DNA from: Escallonia rubra
Taxonomy: Eukaryota; Streptophyta; Magnoliopsida; Escalloniales; Escalloniaceae
Assembly (NCBI GenBank): GCA_033065855.1
Contig: JAVXUO010001587.1
Coordinates: 632,501-696,500 of the forward strand
Length of the DNA stretch: 64,000 nucleotides
Reading direction: 5' to 3'
The translations under genes and the position numbers were made by a program. Below, one piece after another: positions 48,826 to 60,805 of this stretch (the first letter of the stretch is position 1; each line of letters opens with the position of its first letter). Below the pieces are notes generated by a model that saw only the letters and a list, made by a program, of their open reading frames with translations, was not told the DNA's origin and searched no databases.

Positions 48826-48920
48826 TGCCCAACCGTGCCCAGCCCAACATCTAGGACTTTCTATGATTGAGGTGAGCTTGCCCAAATGCCCACCTTGTTT
48901 TTCCTTTTCTCCTGCTGTCT
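48826..48920. repeat. Duplicated block C (left unit)
   Basis: Segment from CCAACCGTGCCCAGCCCAAC to GCCCACCTTG is repeated at 54013-54179 (C'), with about 45 bp extra in C'. It is the start of the tandem duplication. Confidence 0.8.
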
Positions 48921-48922
48921 TA

Positions 48923-49831
48923 GGTAGCGTATGACATGATGTTTTTTTTACTAGTTTTTTCTCCGATTTACAAAATCCGTTTGACAGACAGTTTTTATTT
49001 TTTATTCTTCAATTTTGAAAATCAGATTTTAAAACGGGACTGTTTTGAAAACTCCATTTTGGAGTTTTGGGTTTCTAGTTTTGGTTTTTGTTTTGAAATC
49101 CAACCTTCAAACTCTGTTAGAAACAAAAAATGAACAATATTTTAACAAAACCCCCCATCACACACAGTGCACCACCACGACCACCAGACCCGCCGCCATC
49201 GCAATGACCAAACACCACTGACATTTTCACCATCACCACACACTACAGCCGGCTACTGCCCTTGACAATCATGACCACTACAAACGTCCCACGCCACTGC
49301 CGCCAACACCACGACCCAGCACCACCGACCGCACACACACATGACCACCATTGAGATCAGCGTTGCCACCTAACCACCGTCGCCACTCACATTCCTACCA
49401 TGTCGCCGCCATCGCACCGACGCAGATCTGCTCACCATCGCAGATCTGCTCCACCCAACAATCATCATTGCAGATCTGCAACGACCAACCGTCGTCACTC
49501 AAATCAGACATTAATTACAACCATCGTCGTGACCTCTACCGTGCCTGCAAGCTTCGCCAATCACACCATCGTCATTGCAATTTTTTTATTTGATAAGGAA
49601 GGAAGAGGGGGGTTGTGACTGGCGGTGGACGTGGCTAGAGGGTTTTATTGAAGAAAAAGAGAACGTTTTAAGGAAAAATGAAAAAAAAAAGAATGAGGTA
49701 AGAAAACTCAAAACAAAAATTTCTTTACTAAACATCCATCTATTTTTTTCTTAACAAAAAAAAAACTCTCAACTAGTTTAGGTTTTTAGTTTTCCGAAAA
49801 CCAAAACTAAACAGCTTTGTCAAATAGACCC
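48923..49831. mobile_element. Probable ~0.9 kb DNA transposon, family undecided
   Basis: The duplicated right unit lacks this segment (near 54150-54165), so it is an insertion. Ends GGTAGCGTATGACA and, from the other side, GGGTCTATTTGACA are imperfect inverted repeats, with TA on both sides. The interior is CCACC-rich at 49150-49560. No gene recognised. Confidence 0.5.
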
Positions 49832-49915
49832 TAATAGTGTTTGCACCAATCTTTAATTAAATATCACTAAATAGTATTAACTGTTCATTCTTACTTGAGA
49901 AAAGAAGATAATTAA

Positions 49916-51159
49916 GAGTATGTTTGGAACCATGGAATTGATGAGATTTCATTTCAAATCCTCAAATTTTGTTGTTTGGAACATTAAAAAAAGGAATTGG
50001 AATTGGATTTGATGGGATTTGACTGGATTTGTTTCTATAGTGTGAAATCCGATGAAAAATGGTCGAATTTCATGGGATTTCGATTTACTTGAATTAAAAT
50101 TAATTATTTACCTATCTTACCCTTTTTCTGGATCTCTCCAACAATGAACCCACCACCCCATCTTCATTGCCGTTACCGCCACACCACTTTTACTACCACC
50201 ACCAGCACCACTACTGTCACTACCACCCAACGGCACCACTACTGTCACCACCACCGCTACCACTACTGTCGCCACCACCACTACCACCATGCCACCGCCA
50301 CCACTACTACCACTATCGCTGCCTCCACAACCACCGCTAACACTACCGTCGCCACCACCACCACCGCCACTACATCCTTCACCACCACCGCCACCACTAC
50401 GGCCACTACTGCCACAACTACCATCGTCGCCACCACTACTGCCACAACTACCACCGTCGCCACCACTACTGCCACCACCACCGCCACTGCATCCCCCACC
50501 ACTACAGCCACCGCCATCGCCGCCAGTACTGCCACCACCACCGCCACCACTATTGCCACCATCGCCACCACCACCACTGCCACCACAACCACCACCACTG
50601 TCGCCGCCACAGCCACTGCCACCATAGCCATCAATAATGCCACCACCACCACCGTCGCCACCACTACTGCCACCACCACATCATCACCACTATTGCCACC
50701 ACCGTCGCCACCACCACTATTGCCGCCACCACCACCATCACCACTACCACCACCACTATTGCCACCACCGCCGTCAACATCACTATTGTCACCGCCGCCG
50801 CCACCACTACTGCCACCGGCATCACTATTGGCGTCAGTGGATAACCACAACTACCATCATTACCATCATTTGACCACCCCACCACTTCCACCGTCGATGT
50901 TGCTACCCCGTACAGTGCTGCCACCACCCCCTCCACCATGTGGTGGCCCTAGCCCACTTGAATCCACTCACCGTAATCTATTTTTCATCAAGTCAAGGAT
51001 ATAATTTTCTAAAAATTTATTACCTTTTCATTTCCTCTGTTCTCCAAACACAAAATTGAAATTTTGTGATTTGAATTCCCTTTCATTCCAAACAAAAAAA
51101 TATAAATTGAATTCCAAATCTAATTCCAAATCCTAAAAGAATTGGTTCCAAACGGACCC
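49916..51159 (+). mobile_element. PIF/Harbinger-like element with trinucleotide core, copy 2
   Basis: Same end sequences, orientation and CCACCA/CCACCG core as 14458-15797, with TAA on both sides (49913-49915 and 51160-51162). The right duplicated unit carries the uninserted sequence GAAGATAACCAAGGATTC near 54745-54762. Long open frames in the core reflect a lack of stop codons in the repeat. Confidence 0.85.
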
Positions 51160-51162
51160 TAA

Positions 51163-52145
51163 GGAATCAAATTTGGAAGTTATTTTTTCATGGAAGAAAC
51201 TAACTTAAGTTAAATATGTGCTCATTTTTTAGAGGGTAACTACCTATTTAGAGAAGTTAGGGGAAGTTATTTTCCGGTGGGTAGTTATTTTCTAATGCCT
51301 TGTTGTAGTATAAGCATTTGTTGGAAGACTCGACCTGAAAAATAACTAGACTTACAGAAAAAATGACTTCATTTTAAGTCTTTATCTTTTTAACCTTTTT
51401 AGATGCTTTACCTTTTATCGGTAGAGGCTCCCTTTTCACTGTAAACACTTGTCTTTGTAATAAAAGGCTTTCTTTGTTTTGAGCGCGCAATCTTTTACTT
51501 TGCTTTAAGTTTTCATTTTCATCAAGCTTGTCGTTCTGAAAGAAGTTCTCAAATAAGAGACACAAAAGAACTCACATCAAATTGCGAGTTTGCCCGCAAG
51601 CACACATGCTTAGATAAAAAGGTCAAGTTATTGATTTTCGTGTTTGAGATTGGCCTCATTTTTTAGTATGACAACTCGTCATCCAAGTTAACTATCATAA
51701 AAGTTGGTGCTAAGTTCCATCGCCTCAGTGCCTAGTTCAAATGAAGTCTAGATGTAGCTCTCCGAACCCAAGGTCCCTTTATGTCACTCAAAAAAAAATC
51801 TCATCATATTCTTTACGTACCCGCAATACTGGTAGAGCAAAACAGCTCTAATACTGTACAAATAATCATTCAAAAAGCAAATACTTAACTCAAAAATAAT
51901 TCAAAACATAATTACAATCCTCTTATATTAACCACCTAAAAGTTAATAGAATTAAACTAATTAGTAGTTTGTCAAAAGCAATTTTCATAATATTTATGTC
52001 ATGGTATTAACCCGTTTTGGACAAAATGAGTTCAAATGCTACCGGCGGTAAACCCATCTAACACCATCACATGGGCATTGTCAGACCTAAACTACTAAAA
52101 ATTTGTTCCCACAGCCATAACTTAAAACAATATAAGTTGGCTTAA
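51163..52145. repeat. Duplicated block A (left unit)
   Basis: Aligns with 54755-55775 in the same orientation at roughly nine bases in ten by eye, for example ATTTGGAAGTT, GAAGAAACTAACTTAAGTTA, GATGCTTTACCTTTTATC and CATAAAAGTTGGTGCTAAGT. No gene recognised. Confidence 0.88.
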
Positions 52146-52147
52146 AA

Positions 52148-52310
52148 GAATTGTGTGTGTGCATGTAAGACTTTGTGTACTTCTGTGTGTCGTTGAATAC
52201 AAAGAACTGTGGGTGAGAGTGAAAGACTTCGTGTACTTCTGCGTGTCATTGAATACAAAGAACTGTGTGTGAGAGTGTAAGACTTCGTGTCCTTCTGCGT
52301 GTGAGAGTGT
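52148..52310. repeat. 56 bp tandem repeat, about three units
   Basis: Units share GTAAGACTTCGTGTACTTCT and GAATACAAAGAACTGTG; the latter recurs at 52195 and 52251. The right unit has about one copy, around 63226. Confidence 0.85.
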
Positions 52311-52329
52311 GCAGTGACGTTAACAATCA

Positions 52330-53000
52330 ATACACTGAGAGAAACAAAATGGTACTTACCGATTCTTCCTGCTAATGATTTCCAGCATTTATCTCGCTCC
52401 TTAGCAGCTAGCTAGCCATATCATCTTTTATATCGACTAGGAGGATGCACGTGTACATTAGCATGTGACAAAATAAGATTATGTTATAAAAAAGTCATAA
52501 GTCCATTTATTCTCTAAACTATAACAATCAATTTCCTGTGTTCAAGTATACATGTTAGTTTAATTGAAGTCAAAAGTGCAAGCTGAAATTAGAATGTATA
52601 TGAATATAAATTGCTCTAGCAATGTTATGAATCCATCTAAATAATAGTATTAGTCTCCCAGCCACCTTCATGTAGCACAAACTTCTATAGAACGTAAAAA
52701 GGTGTAGTTCGATTTGATGACAATGAAAAGCCATCTCCCAATCATGATCTTACCCACCATTATTTAAAAGTCCAAATAGCTACTTTAGTAAATGAAGAGT
52801 AGTTAAAATAGTTAAGCCGCTTGATCCTTTCATGGAGCAAGGGCTTTGTACCATATCCTAGTTTTCAACCAATGCATTTAGAGTTAAATTAAAAGGCTTA
52901 AAGTTTAACAATCATGAAATTGGTATTTAACTTTATGCCAACATCCATTATAACACCCCATACTTTTTGAGACGTCTGAAATAATTATTTGTTGGTTAGA
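52330..53000. repeat. Duplicated block B (left unit)
   Basis: Aligns with 63300-64000 in the same orientation, for example TTTCCTGTGTTCAAG, TAGTTTAATTGAAGTCAAAA and GAAGGGCTTTGTACC-like strings. It ends in an AACACCCC(A/G)(A/T)ACTTTTT segment resembling an LTR start that both copies share. B' runs off the window. Confidence 0.88.
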
Positions 53001-53268
53001 AAAATAAAAAGGAAATAATTTTTAGCGATTAACCGGGATTCAATAGAGTATGAAAGTTTGAAATTATTTTGCGGTCAAAATGTAATTATAGGAAAATTTG
53101 GGGCCATTTTGTAATTATGAAAAGTTTTGGGGCCATTTTGTAATTCTTCAAAGTGGGATAGATGAGTGGCAACATGTGTTAAATTGTATGGGGATTGGAC
53201 AGTGAGTTATCAGCTGTTTGGTTCTTTTCAGTAATTTAGGATGGGATTGGACAGTGAGGTATCAGCTG

Positions 53269-53896
53269 TAGAGGTGTCATTTGGGCCGGGCGGCCCGCGG
53301 GCCGGCCCGTTTTGGCCCGGTTTTGGCCCGGGCTGGCCCGGGCCTGGTTAATGAACAGTAGAAGCCCGAAAAAGGGGGCCTGGGGCCTGGGCCTGGACCA
53401 GGCCAAAAAATCCAGCAGAAATGGCCCGGCCCGGTTCTAGCCCGGTTCTGGCCCTTTTTTGGCCCCACTTTTTTTTGAAAATCTAGCTTTTCCCCCCCCT
53501 TTCTTCCACCCCTTTTCCAAAATTCCACATACATTATTATTTTGATTGTTAGAGTTTTAAGAATAATTTTTTTTCATATATATAAAATAATTTTTTACAA
53601 GCAAAAAATATATATTTTCGTATATTTTCGTATAAATAAATTTCTATGTAAATTGTTATGTGTTAAAATTGAATAACATGAGAAAAAAAAAAACAAAGGG
53701 CCTGGGCCCGGCCCAAGCCCGGCCCTAAATATTGGGCTTAGGGCCTGGGCCTGGACCAGGCCTAAAATTCACTGCGCCAGGCCCGGCCCGGCCCGGCCCG
53801 TTTTCACCCTCCCTTGGCCCGGCCCCGGCCCGGCCCGTTTGCAGGCCCGATGGGCTTGGGCTGGGCCTGCCCAAGCCCGGCCCTTTGACATCTCTA
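53269..53896. mobile_element. GGCC-rich hAT-type element, copy 2
   Basis: Ends TAGAGGTGTCA and TGACATCTCTA with a perfect 8 bp target duplication ATCAGCTG (53261-53268 and 53897-53904). Same layout as 47814-48755 but shorter: GGCCCGGCCC palindromes at both ends and an AT-rich centre. Non-autonomous. Confidence 0.9.
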
Positions 53897-54012
53897 ATCA
53901 GCTGTTTGTGGATTTTCAGTGGTTAGGTGAGGATGTTTGTTTTCATGATTCGGGCTTTGTAATTTCGATGCATGTATCAATATGGGCCTAGAGCATAATG
54001 CAATTTAGTTCT

Positions 54013-54179
54013 ATCCAACCGTGCCCAGCCCAACATCTAGCCACTTGCGAAGCTGGCCCGCCCAGCTTTGAACACCATGTTTTCCAGGACTTTCTATGAT
54101 TGAGTTGAGCTTGCCCAAATGCCCACCTTGTTTCCTTTTCTCATCTTGTCCCAGTGTGTGCCCAAATAGCTGTTCATTT
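54013..54179. repeat. Duplicated block C' (right unit)
   Basis: Counterpart of 48826-48920, with an extra segment CCACTTGCGAAGCTGGCCCG and neighbours between the shared parts. It is followed by CTGTTCATTTCTTACTTG, matching 49881-49897 of the left unit. Confidence 0.78.
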
Positions 54180-54187
54180 CTTACTTG

Positions 54188-54731
54188 TAGGAGTGAGCAC
54201 GGTTCAGTTTGGAGGCTGAATACCAAACTGAACCGAACCGACCAATCTCGGTTTGAAAAAAAATTAAAAAAATTCGAACCGTAGTTGAATGGTTCGGTTT
54301 GAACGGTTTAATCAGTTTGGGCCAAACTCAATTTTGCGCAAGTTTAGGTCCAAAAATTAATAACTTACACATATTAATAAGCTCCAAAAAAATTGAATTT
54401 TTTTATCATAATTAATAACACTTAATGAAATGTAGGCGGCGAATGAAAAATGCGTGTTACGTTGAGGGATTTAGGATTTATCTCATTTTATATAGGTGAT
54501 TAGATAACTATGATTAGTAAAAAATAACTAGGATTAGGTAAAAATATAGATATGCTATATTATATACGATTGGTTCGGTTTATGCGGTTTCAAAAAAATC
54601 CGAACCAAATGTACGGTTTGGGAAAAAAAAAACCAAACCGATTGATTTTTAGATCGGTTTGAAAATAGAAGGATTAGTTAGTTCCGTTTTCACGGTTGGA
54701 TCGGTTTCTACGGTTTAAATGCTCACCCCTA
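54188..54731. mobile_element. hAT-type miniature element (TAGGGGTGAGCA ends)
   Basis: Ends TAGGAGTGAGCA and TGCTCACCCCTA with a perfect 8 bp duplication CTTACTTG (54180-54187 and 54732-54739). The left unit has a single CTTACTTG at about 49890-49897, the empty site. The interior is rich in GGTTCGGTTT words and has no gene. Confidence 0.92.
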
Positions 54732-54754
54732 CTTACTTGTGAAGAGAAGATAAC

Positions 54755-55775
54755 CAAGGATTCAAATTTGGAAGTTGTTTTTTCATGGAAGAAACTAACT
54801 TAAGTTAGATGTGTGCCTACTTTTTAGAGGGTAGTTACCTATTTAGGAGAAGTTAGGGGAAGTTGTTTTCCAGTGGACAGTTGTTTTCTAGAAAAAGTTA
54901 TTTGGTAATTATTTTCTAGTGTCTTGTTGTAATATAAGTATTTGTTGGAAGACTCAACGTGAAAAATAATTCGACTTACTAACAAAATGATTTCATTTTA
55001 AGTCTTTATATTTTTAACTTTTCTAGATGCTTTACCTTTTATCCGTAAAGGCTCCCTTTTCACTATAAACACTTGTGTTTGTTACAAAAGGCTTTCTTTG
55101 TTTTGGGAACGCACTCTTTAACTTTACTTTAACTTTTCATTTTCGTCAAAGTTGTTGTTCTTAGAGAAGTTCTCAAGTAAAAGACACGAAAGAACTCACA
55201 TCAAATTGCGAGTTTGCCGACAAGCGCAAATGCTAAGATAAAAAGTTCATGTTATTGATTTTCGTGTTTGAGATTAGCGGCATTTTTCGGTATGACAACT
55301 TGTCATCCAAGTTAACCATCATAAAAGTTGGTGCTAAGTTCCATCGCCTCAGTCCCTAGTTCAAATGAAGTCGAGATGTTGTGCTCCGAACTCGAGGGTC
55401 CCTTTATGTTCCTCAAATCAAAATCTCATCATATTCTTTAAACTAATAGAGCAGAACAGCTCTAATACTGTACAAATAATCATCCAAACAGCAAATACTT
55501 AACTCAAGAATAATTCAAAACACAATTACAATCCTCTCATATTAACCATCTAAACTTGAAGTTAATAAAATTAAACTAACTAGTAGTTTGTCAAAAGACA
55601 ATTTCATAATAGTTATGTCATTATATTAACCCATTTTGGACAAAATGAGTTCAAATGCTACCGGCTTCAAGCCCATCTAACATAATCAAATGGGCATTGT
55701 CAAACCTAAACTACTAAAAATTTGTTCCCACAACCATAACTCAAAACAATCATAAGTTGGCTTAAAATAATAACT
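54755..55775. repeat. Duplicated block A' (right unit)
   Basis: Counterpart of 51163-52145. It is cut at its right end by the retroelement insertion at 55781. Confidence 0.88.
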
Positions 55776-55780
55776 GAAAT

Positions 55781-58700
55781 TGTAACACCCCAAACTTGAG
55801 GCTAGTTTTATGCTAAAAAAAATTCCTAGTTAATTATTTATTGGATCTTTAGCGATGAATTGGTGAGCATTAAATTTTGTTATCTTTAACAATAATTAGA
55901 AATTGTAATGAAGTTGTGATTTAACGATAGCAGTTATATGATTACCTATTTAGACCTTTCGTGACGATTAGCGAGATCGAAATTACAACGGCTATCTTTA
56001 GTGACAATTAAAATTTTCTTTTAGTTTCGGTATACTTTCTAGCAACGATGTGTGAAATGGGATGGCGTAACAACTGTTAACAATTCTCTTAGCGCATAAA
56101 TGATCGTAAACATTTATTTTGGAGCATTTTGCAGAAATAAACACTTCGGGTGAAAATTTTATGCTACTAATGATAGTTAGGGGGAACTTTTAGTTATTTT
56201 CCAAAATTAGGGTTACATATACATATATATGTAGCTTTGAGAGGTAGCCGACCCTAATGGCTCATCCATATTTTTCTGAAAGCGGCTGAGAAAGAGAAGG
56301 GGTGAAGCAGAAGCAGAGATAGAAAATTCCATGGGAAGATCTGTAGGTGCTTGCTCGTGGAGGAGAAGGAAAAGGAAAATAGAAAAAAGGAGATAGTAAT
56401 TGGCCGACAAGGTTCCGGCGAGTTTGCGTAAGGTCTTCGGGTAAGATTTTTCTAATCCTTTTCTCTGAAATTTATTCAATATTTTATGGGATTAAGGGAC
56501 TAGGATTGAAGCCATATGTGCGTTAGTGAGGGGTATATTGTTTTGAGTGAGGAAGCCGTGAAAGGGAGGGTAAAAGATTCAGGTGTGAAATGGGTTGTGT
56601 GCGGGGCTGTTGCAGGTGGATGCATGTGTGTATTACTGGGTAAAGGTGGAGGGTTTGTACATGTGCAACCAAGCTGCCGTGAGTGTGTGTTGCGTGTGTG
56701 TATACGTGAGTGTGTGGGTTTTATGACTGTGAGAAGGGGACTGCCGTAGGGCCGTATTGTGTGAGGTATGTAAATGGGTTTGGGATTAATCTGAGAAGGA
56801 GTCGTGGGTCTATGCCATAACAAATTGAGAGCAGTGTCTTGGGTGTGTTTTAGTGTGTGTATGCATCGAGGGAGAGTAGCCGTGAGAGTTTTGTGGGTAT
56901 GTACGCCGGCGCAACCATGATTTCGGCGAGTGGAGCGTTGTTAGAGCAGCCAAGGAGCTGCCGTGAAATGAATTCTCTGTGGGTTTTGTTGCTGCCGTGA
57001 AGTGGGTATTACGTGTGGCTTGTGTGTGTGTGCCGTATGTGTGTAAAACAGGGTGTACGTGATTCATGAGTTTGTATACATGTTTCAGCTAGGTGTTGGA
57101 GTAAGCCTTTGTTTGGTGGGCTTAAAGAATAGGTCTTTGCCACATTGACGAAGGAGGACTGCCCAGTAGGCTTGCCGTGGCTGTAGTGCTTTGTGTGCAT
57201 GTGGGTTTAGAGGAAGAGAAGATAGAGAGAGAGGGAGTGAACTGACATGGGTTTCCATTGGTGTAATTTCTATACAGCAAATGTGTGTTTTCAGTGATTT
57301 AAGGGGCTGCAAGAACAGCCTATATCTATGTGGGTGTGTGCTTGTTATGTACTTGTGTTTAATGGATACGTAGTTGGAAGAATCTTGGGTTTACAGTGTG
57401 CTAATTATTTGATGGGTTTTGGTGTAGTGTAAATAAAGTGAAGGGAGAAGATGCAGTTGTGTGTGTTTCTGCTTCTACTGGTGCACATATTTGATGTGAG
57501 TGTGGCTGTGTAGAAGTGGTGCAGTGAGTGTATGTATTATAGTGTGAAAAGCATGGAAACTTTGTGGGTTCAAGGGTACCATGGCCGTAACTTTTAGTGT
57601 GAATTTAGTGGTGTTGTGGGTGCCTGTGTACTGTGTATATGTGGGTGTGTGTTGGTACAGTGTTGTGGGTTTGTGAGTATAGTTGTAAGAGAGAGAGACA
57701 TGGAGGGAGAGAGGGGAGCTTGTTACTGCTGGTTGGCTGTGCAATGTGTCCTGGGTGAGAAGGTGTAAGAAGAAGAAGCTGCACAGCAGCTGTAAGGCAA
57801 TGGGTACAGTATAAATATATGTGAGTGAGTAATGTGTATGTAGGAAGAAAAGAAAAGGAAAGAGGGGCTATCGTGAGTGGACCTGTGTGCGTGAGTTTCT
57901 GGTTAGTGGGTAGAGAATAAAAATAAGGGCTAATTACATCAGTATTCCTGAGGTTAGGTAAAATTACAGGTGTGTCCATTAGTTTTAAAAAATTACACTT
58001 ATATCCATTGATTAAACGGAATCTTAAAAAAACCTAACTGTTTTAACAAAATGACTTTATTACCCTTATGTTGGAAAGTTATTTTTTTCAAATGCCATTA
58101 CCTCTTTTTAAAAAGAAAACCCAAATTTTTAAATCTGAACTTTACTCTCTCTCTCTCTCTCTCTTCCCCACCCACTTCGCCGCCACCCTCCCCCCACCCC
58201 ACCCCACCCACCCACTGGCCACCAAGAGTTCCCTCCGCCCAGTTGCCTACAACGGTGGCTGGCCATCTACCTTGCCCACGCAAAACAGTGGGTACAACAG
58301 GGAAGAACGCCATGGGAGATAAAGGAAGGTGAAGGAGAGTACGAAAGATGATGTTAAAGTCTATGTAAAGGAGAAAATGCTGGTTTTGAAAGCTGAGAAA
58401 GTGCCCAAGAAGAGGAGTGATAATGGTGACCAAGAAGAGGAAACCATCTTTTTATGTTCTGTTAATCACAGTTAATGATCTTGTTCTTCTTTGATTCCAC
58501 TTCATTGTATTGCGTTTGCCCAATCCACAGCTCCTTCAGAACTTGAAGGAATCTTTGATTCAATATTGGAAAAAGGATTCAACAACTGGTGATTTGTTCC
58601 CAGCAATAAAGGGTCTGCCTCCATTGGTGATTTAGCATTTTGGACTCTTTATCAAGTGTACTGCTGTAGTTTAGAACAAATAAGGGTTTTTCAAAACCCT

Positions 58701-60772
58701 AATTTTCAAATTAGGGTTTGAAATATTAATTTAAAAATATACAGTACAAGGGCAGTATTATCATTTTAAAAATACGTAATGATGACATCATAAAAAACGT
58801 ATACTTTCTGGACAGAACCCTAACGGATGGACACGAGTGTTACATTTTGAAATTTATTGTCCTTGACTGTAATTTCACCCTAACCTCAGGAATACTGCTG
58901 TAATTAGCCCTAAAAACAAAGAAGAAGGAAACATAAATTTTAATGGAGAAGTGCGCGTCGGGTAATTTTGGTTAGCGTTAAGTGTGGCATGTGCGTAAAC
59001 TAGCGTACGGTTATTGTTAGCGTGTGAAACTTTACAATATGATACATTAGGCCATATTAGAATTCGTGGTAAATTTTTATATTTTTCTGAAATTGTATGT
59101 ATTTTTAGTATTTTCTGTAATTTCAGATTTGGAAAATTCTTTTGGAGACCTTAAACCCTGAAATTGTTCTGGGAAAAATTAAGGTAATGTTTTTGTAGTA
59201 TAATAAAGAATCAGTTTGAGTTTGATGAGTTTTGGAGTTGTTTTGCTATGATTTCCATATCACATTGTTTTTTAACAAAACGAAAAATCTAAAAATAGTT
59301 TTTATGTCTTTTAAATTCTGATTTAAATTTATATAACTTATATATATATATTTTAAAGTTCGTATAAAAAGCATGGGACTTATTTTCCAGCTGGAAGTAA
59401 TTTTGACAATTTATGGGTTTTTATTGCATTTAAAGCAATTATTTTAATTAAAAAATATTCAAAAATTCAGAAAATTCATATTTTGACTTTTATTAATGAT
59501 TTAAGCCATAAAAGTGTTTTAGAGTTAATTATATAAATTTTAGAGTGTCGGTACACGTAAAGGAGTGTATAGAATTTTCGGTTAGGTTGGCAGTGGGTAG
59601 TTGATGTTAGGGTTTATAGTGTATTTTACATAAATTATGTTCTAACGAATAAAATGTCAATCTAGGTTTATTCAGAAAATATTGATCGAGGTTGGTAGCA
59701 TCGCATAGCTTGGACCGAGGTAAGGAATTCTATCTGAATCCTATCTCGTTATTCTAATTTCAAATGCTTATAACAACAGTTTTACAAACTAGATCGAATG
59801 TTAATTTTTATTGATTGATATAAAAATGTTTTTTAAATTGACCATGAAAGCCTAATTTGAGCCTGATAGCGATCGTTTGGAATTCTATTTCATCTCATCT
59901 TGGAATCCATTATTCAATTGATATGTTTATAAATTGCTCATCGTAAAGAATTTTTGAATTATATTTATTACTTCTCAATGTTGACATGAGTTAGTAACTT
60001 GGGAGCCATAAGGATGGTCTGTATTGTTGGAGTTATAAGGATGGTCTGTTGGATGAGTTTAACTAGTACCTAGATGGACTAGTCAGTGTACATATGCATA
60101 TGTAAAGCGTATCGAGCACTGCCGGGGTGGCTTTGCTTCTGTACAGCTCATGTTCAATGTTTCCTGTCTATGTTTTATTACACTTGAACTGTTTTGAATA
60201 TTATCCATTCATGCTTTATTATATCCGAAGTGTTTCAAATGACTATTATTTAAAGGATTGAGTTGAATATTCATTCCTATGTTTATATTGTGTTGTAGTG
60301 ATTTCATCGAAAGCAAAATCCCTCAAAAAGTTGTTATTGGACTTGAATGTAAAATCGTTCGTTTTGTTCATCTTTGCCTAAGTGTTGTATTTTATTGAAA
60401 ATACTCTTCAAAAGTTTTATATGAAAAAAATCGCCCGAATCGTTTTGTGATGTTAAATCATTGTGCGACCTTACTGGGCTCTCAAAAGCTCACTCCCCTT
60501 TGACTTCCTTTCCGCAGGTGACAGTCAACATTAGGTTACCTGAATATGGATTAGAGCCGAGCGAGCGAAGGAATTAGATTTTGGTATTGATCATTAGAAC
60601 CTCTGCGTGGGTAAATATTATTGCTTTAATTTTCTTAGACTTAGACATGGTATTTCAATTATGACAGTTGATTGAGAGTATAGTTTGATTGACGGATAGT
60701 TGCTCTGACAGCTTGTGACATTACTGAGATCGATCGATTGTCTAACGTTCCGAAAAATTTCGGGATGTTACA
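55781..60772. mobile_element. Probable solo LTR of a long-LTR Ty3/gypsy-type element
   Basis: Begins TGTAACACCCC and ends GGGATGTTACA, with a perfect 5 bp target duplication GAAAT (55776-55780 and 60773-60777). No second LTR and no retroviral protein domains were seen, so it is best read as a solo LTR about 4.0 kb long once the nested element at 57927-58910 is set aside. Such long LTRs occur in Tekay/Del-type chromoviruses. A TATA-rich patch lies near 56215. It is a fossil; the left duplicated unit lacks it. Confidence 0.65.
57927..58910. mobile_element. Mutator-type miniature element, copy 2, nested in the solo LTR
   Basis: Ends GGGCTAATTACA and TGTAATTAGCCC, flanked by TAAAAATAA and TAAAAACAA, a 9 bp duplication with one mismatch. 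Internal parts match the reverse complement of 45670-46814, for example ATTTTAAAAATACGTAATGA near its right end. It contains (CT)n at about 58146-58164 and no recognisable gene. Confidence 0.85.
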
Positions 60773-60805
60773 GAAATAATTGAGGGTGTCATTGAATACA
60801 AAGAA

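Noticed and set aside
50144-51004. 286-codon plus-strand frame rich in Thr and Ala
   Set aside because: Core of Harbinger-like copy 2; low-complexity, no domain.
53277-53926. Gly-Pro-rich frames such as GPGPGP runs
   Set aside because: They are translations of the GGCC palindrome zones of the hAT element.
56500-57980. Several Thr/His-rich frames of 60-120 codons
   Set aside because: They lie in a TG-rich part of the probable solo LTR, with no domains.
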